A stretch of 13,105 bases of DNA from an uncultured Eubacterium sp. (GTDB lineage: Bacteria > Bacillota_A > Clostridia > Lachnospirales > Lachnospiraceae). Below are positions 7,915 through 13,105 of the stretch, piece after piece (the stretch's first letter is position 1; each line of letters starts with the position of its first letter). The notes under the pieces were generated by a model, which was not told where the DNA came from, searched no databases, and saw only the letters and a program-made list of their open reading frames with translations. Position numbers and translations under genes: made by a program. The stretch is taken from the NCBI GenBank assembly GCA_947653505.1, contig CANTHI010000037.1, positions 1 to 13,105 of the forward strand, written 5' to 3'.

Positions 7915-9843
7915 ATGGGGACAATCTATTTAGACGTAAACAAATGCGTCGGCTGCAACGCCTGTGTCAGAGCCTGCCCCGTATCTGATGCAAACGTGGC
8001 CAGATCAGATGAGCAGGGCCGACTGACCATCCGGATTGATGAAAGCAAATGCATCAAATGCGGCGCCTGCATCCATGCATGTTCTCATCATGCCAGAACC
8101 TATGGCGATGATATTGACGAATTTTTAAAAGAGCTTAAATCCGGCAGAGAGCTGGTTCTGATCGCAGCGCCTTCCATCAAAATCGGTTTTGACGGCAACT
8201 GGCGGCATGCACTGCAATGGTTCCGCAATCAGGGCGTCAAAAAAATCTACGACGTATCCTTTGGCGCAGACATCTGTACATGGGCCCATATCCGCTATCT
8301 GGAACAGAATCCGCAGGCAAAACTGATCTCACAGCCATGTCCTGCCGTCGTAAACTATGTGCTAAAGCACAAGCCGGATCTGATCCCAAGCTTATCCCCT
8401 ATTCACAGCCCGATGCTCTGCCTGGGCATCTATCTGCGCAATGTCTTAGGATACCGCGGCAAAATAGCAGCGATTTCCCCATGCATCGCAAAAGCAGATG
8501 AGTTTCATGAAACAAAAATCATCGACTACAATGTAACAATGGAGCATCTGCGGGATTATTTTAAGGAAAACAATGTCGACCTGCCAAAAGTAAAGGTCTA
8601 CAGCGAGTTTGAATTTGACGGAGCCGTCGGTCTGGAAGGCGCGATTTATCCAAGACCAGGCGGCCTTATGAAAAACCTGCTGCTGCACAATCCGGATCTG
8701 CAGGTCATCACATCCGAAGGCACCGAACGGCTGTATGAAGATCTGGACCTGTACCAGAAGCAGAAACGAAGCGATCTGCCTGCTGTCTTTGACGTATTAA
8801 ACTGCAAGGACGGATGCAACGGCGGCCCTGCTACGGGCGTGGATTATCACTGTTTTGCAATGAATAACATCATGTATGATGTCGAACAGTATGCAAAAAA
8901 CGTAAGGCGCAAAGCAAGGACAAAAAAAGGACACGATCTGCAGTTCGAAGAATTTGACAAAACCCTGCACCTGAACGACTACATACGCACCTACAAATCC
9001 CAAAGCACAAAAGGCATACAGATAACAGAGGCTGATATTGACCGCATTTACAAGTCTCTCGGCAAAGAAACAGAAGCCCAGAAACATTTCGACTGCCACG
9101 CCTGCGGCTTCCCTACATGCCGCGATATGGCCATCGCACTGGCCAAAGGTATCAACGAAAAAGAAAACTGCCATCAGTATATGCTGCATTCCATGCGGGA
9201 AGAGCGTATCAAAGTCGAAAACGTCAACCACAGGGTATACGAGATGAACGAAGAGCTGATGCGGATTTTCCAGCAGTTAAGCGACCAGATCCAGAGTGTC
9301 AAGGATGAGGCATATGCCATCCGCGACTGCGGACTGCACACGACTGACAAGATGCATATCCTGACCGATCAGATGAACCGTCTGGCGAATTTAAACGAAG
9401 GCATCAAGGTCTCTGCCGAGCATATCAACAACAACATCGAAAGTTACAACGTCATGACCCGGGATGTGGAAAAGATTGCCGGACAAATCAACCTGCTGTC
9501 CTTAAATGCCGCCATCGAAGCCGCAAGAGCCGGAGAAGCCGGACGTGGATTCGCGGTGGTAGCGACAAATATCCGCCAGCTGTCTGAAAGCTCCAAGCTG
9601 TCCGTCGCGTCTGCCAAGACTAACGATGAATCAATCAGACTGTCGATCAGCGAGATCGGAAATGTACTGGAAAAATTTAACGAAACGATCGGGGAGCTGC
9701 TGGGGTCTGTGCAGAATGCGATTGCGGATGTAGACCAGACTTCTGAAAACGGACGGCTGATTCAGGAATCTATGGATGCGGTGACGGAGATGGCTGAGAA
9801 TGTCAGACAGGTGATTCAGGAGACAAATTCGATATTGAATTAG
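7915..9843 (+). CDS. Soluble H-cluster ([FeFe]-hydrogenase-like) sensor fused to a chemotaxis signalling domain
   Basis: A 642-residue protein. The frame is open upstream to 7762, but AGGAGG at 7899-7904 and the ferredoxin-like start ([14 protein letters not shown]) place the start at 7915. Residues 11-21 and 46-56 are two CxxCxxCxxxC motifs for 4Fe-4S clusters. About 78-335 is the [FeFe]-hydrogenase large-subunit C-terminal domain with reduced H-cluster motifs: SQPCP (Cys142), SPCIAK (Cys190) and CKDGCNGGP (Cys297, Cys301). Residues 394-419 form a further Fe-S motif (CHACGFPTC...C). About 440-642 is a methyl-accepting-chemotaxis signalling region whose tip (520-560) contains [20 protein letters not shown]. 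There is no membrane span, HAMP or PAS domain. Pro141 replaces the proton-relay cysteine of catalytic enzymes, so sensing of hydrogen or redox state is more likely than bulk catalysis. The output would be CheA/CheW. The gene stands alone and divergent from the ABC operon; no hydrogenase maturation genes are in the window. Confidence 0.9.
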   Translation: MGTIYLDVNKCVGCNACVRACPVSDANVARSDEQGRLTIRIDESKCIKCGACIHACSHHARTYGDDIDEFLKELKSGRELVLIAAPSIKIGFDGNWRHALQWFRNQGVKKIYDVSFGADICTWAHIRYLEQNPQAKLISQPCPAVVNYVLKHKPDLIPSLSPIHSPMLCLGIYLRNVLGYRGKIAAISPCIAKADEFHETKIIDYNVTMEHLRDYFKENNVDLPKVKVYSEFEFDGAVGLEGAIYPRPGGLMKNLLLHNPDLQVITSEGTERLYEDLDLYQKQKRSDLPAVFDVLNCKDGCNGGPATGVDYHCFAMNNIMYDVEQYAKNVRRKARTKKGHDLQFEEFDKTLHLNDYIRTYKSQSTKGIQITEADIDRIYKSLGKETEAQKHFDCHACGFPTCRDMAIALAKGINEKENCHQYMLHSMREERIKVENVNHRVYEMNEELMRIFQQLSDQIQSVKDEAYAIRDCGLHTTDKMHILTDQMNRLANLNEGIKVSAEHINNNIESYNVMTRDVEKIAGQINLLSLNAAIEAARAGEAGRGFAVVATNIRQLSESSKLSVASAKTNDESIRLSISEIGNVLEKFNETIGELLGSVQNAIADVDQTSENGRLIQESMDAVTEMAENVRQVIQETNSILN

Positions 9844-9890
9844 GATAGAAGGCCAGACTGCTTGTTACAAATTGGCTATCCGGACGACAG

Positions 9891-10116
9891 ATGGGAGGCG
9901 GTGGCCTGTCTTTCTGTTCCTTTTCCAGAATGTAAGAAGCTCCAGGTATTCTGCATCTACTCTTTGGAACCGGACGGGCGCGACACCTAATTCGCCCTGG
10001 CGTACCGCCAGCAGCTAAAGGTGCCGCTTCGGCTTCGCCGCCTGTTTATCGTGCAGAATACCAAGAGCTTCTAACATTCTTCCAACGTCACAGAAAGACA
10101 GGCCACCGCCTCCCAT
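9891..10116. repeat. Large imperfect inverted repeat, possible structured RNA
   Basis: Two 65-base arms, 9891-9955 and 10052-10116, are reverse complements at about 56 of 65 positions with no insertions or deletions. They contain perfect blocks of 27 (9891-9917 with 10090-10116), 7, 7 and 11 bases, separated by symmetric mismatched stretches of nine, one and three bases. An outer pair GCCAGAC (9852-9858) and GTCTGGC (10119-10125) may extend it. The 96-base loop holds smaller hairpins: CTGGCG-TAC-CGCCAG (9997-10011) and GCCG-CTT-CGGC (10023-10033). It begins 47 bases after the H-cluster gene. There is no U-run, so it is not a simple terminator. It may be a structured RNA, a mobile palindromic element, or a 3' stabiliser. 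I do not recognise the family. Confidence 0.7.
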
Positions 10117-10142
10117 CCGTCTGGCTTTCAAATGTTTTACAC

Positions 10143-10322
10143 ACATTGCTGCGGAACTTTGTATGCAAAATTTGCACCTGTTACTGAGGGACTTTGTACT
10201 AAAACTCTGCATCTGTTACTACGTAAACCCTCTATAGAGATTCCGCACTCATTACTGCAAAACCCTGCATGTATAGTAATTGCGCACTCGTTGCTGCAAA
10301 ACATTGTATAGAAATTTCACAC
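10143..10322. repeat. Array of five degenerate ~35-base tandem units
   Basis: Five consecutive units can be aligned: 10143-10177, 10178-10212, 10213-10248, 10249-10287 and 10288-10322 (35, 35, 36, 39 and 35 bases). Each opens with a form of TTACTGC, continues with AAAC or GGAC then YYTGTAT, and ends with a form of ATTTGCAC (TTTGCAC, TCTGCAT, TTCCGCAC, TTGCGCAC, TTTCACAC). Unlike a CRISPR array, there are no separate constant repeats and unique spacers. The array starts 27 bases after the inverted repeat, so the two may form one element. Function is unknown. A 65-codon minus-strand frame that crosses both looks accidental. Confidence 0.6.
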
Positions 10323-10437
10323 CCGGATATGCGGATAGCTGCCTGATCTTTGATGGTGCACCGGATAAACGTACAAATGAATGCAGTTACCGGACATTCG
10401 AAAAACAACCACCAGCAGTCATATGTAACGCCTTGGG
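10323..10437. other. Intergenic stretch with no recognised feature
   Basis: This stretch between the repeat array and the hairpin contains only a short palindrome (GGTGCACC at 10355-10362) and several CCGGA/CCGGATA words. I see no gene, promoter or RNA in it. Confidence 0.4.
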
Positions 10438-10492
10438 AAAAACAGCTGGATGAGGGAACCGGAACAATGAAACAGGGCCGGTTCCCTCATCC
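10438..10492 (-). terminator. Candidate terminator of the hybrid histidine kinase gene
   Basis: A perfect 15-base-pair stem (10448-10462 with 10478-10492) encloses a 15-base loop. Read on the minus strand it lies about 55 bases after the kinase stop and is followed, after five bases, by TTTTT (10438-10442). The offset U-run makes termination plausible but not certain. On the plus strand no T-run follows, so it should serve the kinase. Confidence 0.6.
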
Positions 10493-10547
10493 GGCGTCCG
10501 GGAGGCCGTTATATCTTGTTCTGATTTATCCCCATCCGGCAGGCCCC

Positions 10548-13100
10548 CTATGACAGATACTTTTGAAACGTCCGCATACACTCCCTGATATCCAGCGGTT
10601 TCGTCAGATGATCATTCATTCCGCTCTCAAAACACCGCTGTGCATCATCCGCAAATGCGTCTGCTGTCATCGCTATGATCGGGAGATCTTTATCTGGCCG
10701 GTCGAGTGCACGGATGGCTCTTGTTGCGTCGTATCCGTTCATGACCGGCATACGGACATCCATCAGGACTGCGTCATAAAAACCAACTTCGGATTTTATA
10801 AATTTATCCAGGCAGTCCTGCCCGTTTACTGCCCATTCCAGCTGCAGGCCGGCTGCGGAAAAGATCTCGTTGGCAATCTCCCAGTTGATATCGATATCTT
10901 CTGCCAGAAGGATATGCCTGCCGGTAAAATCTACTTCCTCCTCGCTTGTATTGATGCCTGTCTGCATTCCGTCTTCGTATTGCTTCAGACGGGTATATAA
11001 AGTGGATTTGAACAGCGGTTTGGAAATAAACCCTTCGATCTCCGCGTCAAATGCCTGATCCTCCAGTTCGCTCCAGTCGTAAGCGGATATTAAAAATATG
11101 GGTACATTTCTCCCGATTCTTTTATGAATCTCGCGGATCGTTGCGATTCCGTCCATGTTTGGCATTTTCCAGTCTACCAGCACAAAGTGATAATCATCCT
11201 GTCTGTTATGCCGCTCTTCGATCATACTGACTGCCTGCATTCCGTCCTGTGTCCAGTCTGCATGTACGCCGAGCGCTTCCAGATTTGCAACCGCACTCAT
11301 ACAAAGCATTTCATTATCGTCCACCACAAGTACATTCCACTCTGGCAGAGACATTTCTTCTGTCTGTCCGGCTTTCTTAAAGTCTGTGATGACATGAAAG
11401 CAGCTTCCCTCTCCCTGTTTGCTGTGTACTTCGATCCTGCCGCCCATCAGCGTTACGATGCTTTTTGTAATCGATGTGCCCAGACCTGTGCCTACGATTT
11501 TTTGTACCCGTTCGTTTTCTTCTTCCCTTGCAAAGGTATCGAATATTTTTTTCTGGAACTCTTCTGACATGCCGATGCCTGTATCTTCCACCATAAAATG
11601 TGTACAAACGAAATCTTCGCCTTTTTCAGAATCCTCCTGCCACAGATGCACATTGATCCTGCCCTGTTCCGGTGTAAACTTGACCGCATTGGACAGCAGA
11701 TTCAGCAATACCTGATTCAGACGTACTGCATCACAGCAGACATTTTCAGACTGAATATCGCGGATAAAAATATCAAAATACTGGTTGTGCTCTTTCACCT
11801 GCGGCTGCATAATGTTCACCACATCATCCATCGCCTCCCGCAGAGACATCTGGCTGATATTTAATGTCATTTTGCCACTTTCGATTTTGGACATATCCAG
11901 AACATCGTTGATCAGTCCAAGCAAATGCTTGCTGGACAGACGTACTTTTTTCAGACAGTCTTCCACACGCACTGCATCCTGCACGTTGCGCATTGCGATC
12001 TCTGTCATGCCGATAATCGCGTTCATTGGTGTGCGGATATCATGGCTCATGCTTGATAAAAATTCACTCTTTGCCCTGTTTGCGCGGACCGCGGCACGTT
12101 CTTTTTTGTCCAGTTCCTTCATCTGCTGCTTGGACAGCCGGTAATACATTACAAATATAACAAGCATCGTAAACAGGATCATCATTGCCGAGCTGATCAT
12201 AATGGTAATCCGGACAGAATCCAGATCACGCAGCCGCTCATTCAGCACCCCGCTCGGCATGACGGCAACCAGATACCATTCGACATTATTTGAAATCGGC
12301 GTACAGCACAAAAACCGGTGCTCCCCTGCGACTGAAATCACCGCGGAATACCGCCCGTCCCCATTCAGGGCTTCCTGCATTTCTGATACGATATGATCCG
12401 CCGTCTTTCCATTCGTTTCTTCAAACAACGCTCTGACACGGTTAAAATAATTATCCCTGTATGCATCGTTGCTGCGGATGACATAAGAACCGTCTTTCGC
12501 AATCACATGCGAATACACTCTTGCATCTTTTTCATCCAGGAAAAGCGCGTTTTTTAAAGCATCCATCGGCACTCCGCCAATCAGCGCCATACTGGTGCCA
12601 CCATCCTCCAGCGGATACTGCACGGCCTTTGCCAGCATCAGATATTTATTTTTATCCTGATCTTCCGCAACCGCGATACCGCTGCCATTGTCTTTTATAC
12701 TTTCCAGCAGACTGTCATATGCGGCAATCTCTACCTGATTTCCGACAATCCGCTCCGCTTCCCCATCCTCTGTGTACAGCCCCATATACGAAAAATCCCG
12801 CACCTGCGTACTGAACTTCAGCTCTCCAATCAGTTCATCATGCTCCATATTGACAGCCGCAGTCCTCTTGATAATACCATTTACCTGCTCCAGCCGCAGA
12901 TCGGTAATGGACGCAAATTTCTGCTGAATCTGGAAGCTGACCTCTTCCATATAAATTCCACTGATATCCTCAATCGAATTTTCCGTCTGCTGCTGCATAT
13001 ACAGAATCGCTCCGGTAAACACAGCCATACATACAATAAAAACCGTAACAATACTGACCGCAAAAAATCTTTTTATCTTTTTATCCAACTTTGTACCCAT
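10548..13100 (-). CDS. Membrane hybrid sensor histidine kinase with two receiver domains
   Basis: An 850-residue hybrid kinase. One membrane span (about 12-34), an external sensor region of roughly 260 residues (35-296) probably of double-Cache type, and a second span (297-320) lead to the cytoplasmic part. The HisKA helix has SHDIRTPMNAIIGM with phospho-acceptor His353. The ATPase domain shows the N box (Asn467, Asn471), DTGIG (506-510) and GTGLGTSI (537-544). Receiver 1 (about 588-708) has Asp594/595, acceptor Asp643 in LVDWKMPNMDG, and Lys694. Receiver 2 (about 729-848) has Glu734/Asp735, acceptor Asp781 in MDVRMPVMNG, Thr812 and Lys834. There is no HPt domain and no response regulator nearby, so phosphate must pass to partners encoded elsewhere. 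The chosen ATG has only five bases before the window edge, so its ribosome site cannot be seen and the start is provisional. The ligand is unknown. Confidence 0.9.
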   Translation of the reverse strand: MGTKLDKKIKRFFAVSIVTVFIVCMAVFTGAILYMQQQTENSIEDISGIYMEEVSFQIQQKFASITDLRLEQVNGIIKRTAAVNMEHDELIGELKFSTQVRDFSYMGLYTEDGEAERIVGNQVEIAAYDSLLESIKDNGSGIAVAEDQDKNKYLMLAKAVQYPLEDGGTSMALIGGVPMDALKNALFLDEKDARVYSHVIAKDGSYVIRSNDAYRDNYFNRVRALFEETNGKTADHIVSEMQEALNGDGRYSAVISVAGEHRFLCCTPISNNVEWYLVAVMPSGVLNERLRDLDSVRITIMISSAMMILFTMLVIFVMYYRLSKQQMKELDKKERAAVRANRAKSEFLSSMSHDIRTPMNAIIGMTEIAMRNVQDAVRVEDCLKKVRLSSKHLLGLINDVLDMSKIESGKMTLNISQMSLREAMDDVVNIMQPQVKEHNQYFDIFIRDIQSENVCCDAVRLNQVLLNLLSNAVKFTPEQGRINVHLWQEDSEKGEDFVCTHFMVEDTGIGMSEEFQKKIFDTFAREEENERVQKIVGTGLGTSITKSIVTLMGGRIEVHSKQGEGSCFHVITDFKKAGQTEEMSLPEWNVLVVDDNEMLCMSAVANLEALGVHADWTQDGMQAVSMIEERHNRQDDYHFVLVDWKMPNMDGIATIREIHKRIGRNVPIFLISAYDWSELEDQAFDAEIEGFISKPLFKSTLYTRLKQYEDGMQTGINTSEEEVDFTGRHILLAEDIDINWEIANEIFSAAGLQLEWAVNGQDCLDKFIKSEVGFYDAVLMDVRMPVMNGYDATRAIRALDRPDKDLPIIAMTADAFADDAQRCFESGMNDHLTKPLDIRECMRTFQKYLS

Positions 13101-13105
13101 ATTTT

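Noticed and set aside
10015..10212. 65-residue minus-strand frame across the inverted repeat and array
   Set aside because: No ribosome binding site was found, its N-terminal part is just translated tandem repeat, and it lies within DNA that looks structurally constrained.
10143..10322. CRISPR array
   Set aside because: The units are degenerate throughout, with no constant repeat alternating with unique spacers and no cas genes nearby.
9844..10547. Decayed insertion sequence or tRNA/attachment site
   Set aside because: No transposase-like frame, flanking target duplication or tRNA fold could be found; the inverted repeat is internal, not terminal to a coding element.

Overview
The window looks like chromosome from a low-to-mid GC Gram-positive anaerobe of the Clostridia, most likely Lachnospiraceae. 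This rests on strong AGGAGG-type ribosome binding sites, a lipoprotein-type amino-acid binding protein, paired BspA-like leucine-rich-repeat surface proteins with InlB-type repeats, an H-cluster sensor protein, and a hybrid kinase of the style common in that family. The genus cannot be fixed from the sequence.

Layout. (1) 22-4396, minus strand: a three-gene unit with a textbook promoter (TTGAAG-17-TATAAT). It encodes two paralogous secreted LRR/InlB-repeat proteins 18 bases apart, then a 42-residue hydrophobic protein not in obvious databases of known families. (2) 4425-5039, minus: a small protein whose middle resembles the C-terminal part of the flagellar cap protein FliD, preceded by a 22-base A-rich tandem repeat. 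(3) 5276-7820, minus: a polar amino-acid ABC importer (binding lipoprotein, permease, ATPase). A terminator hairpin sits just after the binding-protein gene and probably makes that protein more abundant than the rest. (4) 7840-9843, plus: a divergently transcribed soluble protein that joins two ferredoxin-type 4Fe-4S clusters, an [FeFe]-hydrogenase H-cluster domain, another Fe-S motif and a chemotaxis signalling domain. It is probably a hydrogen or redox sensor feeding chemotaxis. (5) 9844-10547: a 704-base non-coding region with a large 65-base-arm inverted repeat, an adjoining array of five degenerate ~35-base units, and a strong hairpin. (6) 10548-13100, minus: a membrane-bound hybrid histidine kinase with two receiver domains; its start lies five bases from the window edge.

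Working together: the ABC operon and the H-cluster chemoreceptor share a divergent promoter region of about 165 bases, so they could be co-regulated, but nothing in the sequence proves a functional link. The two most unusual things are the H-cluster/MCP fusion, which keeps all four cubane-ligand cysteines but has proline where catalytic enzymes carry the proton-relay cysteine, and the structured repeat region that follows it.
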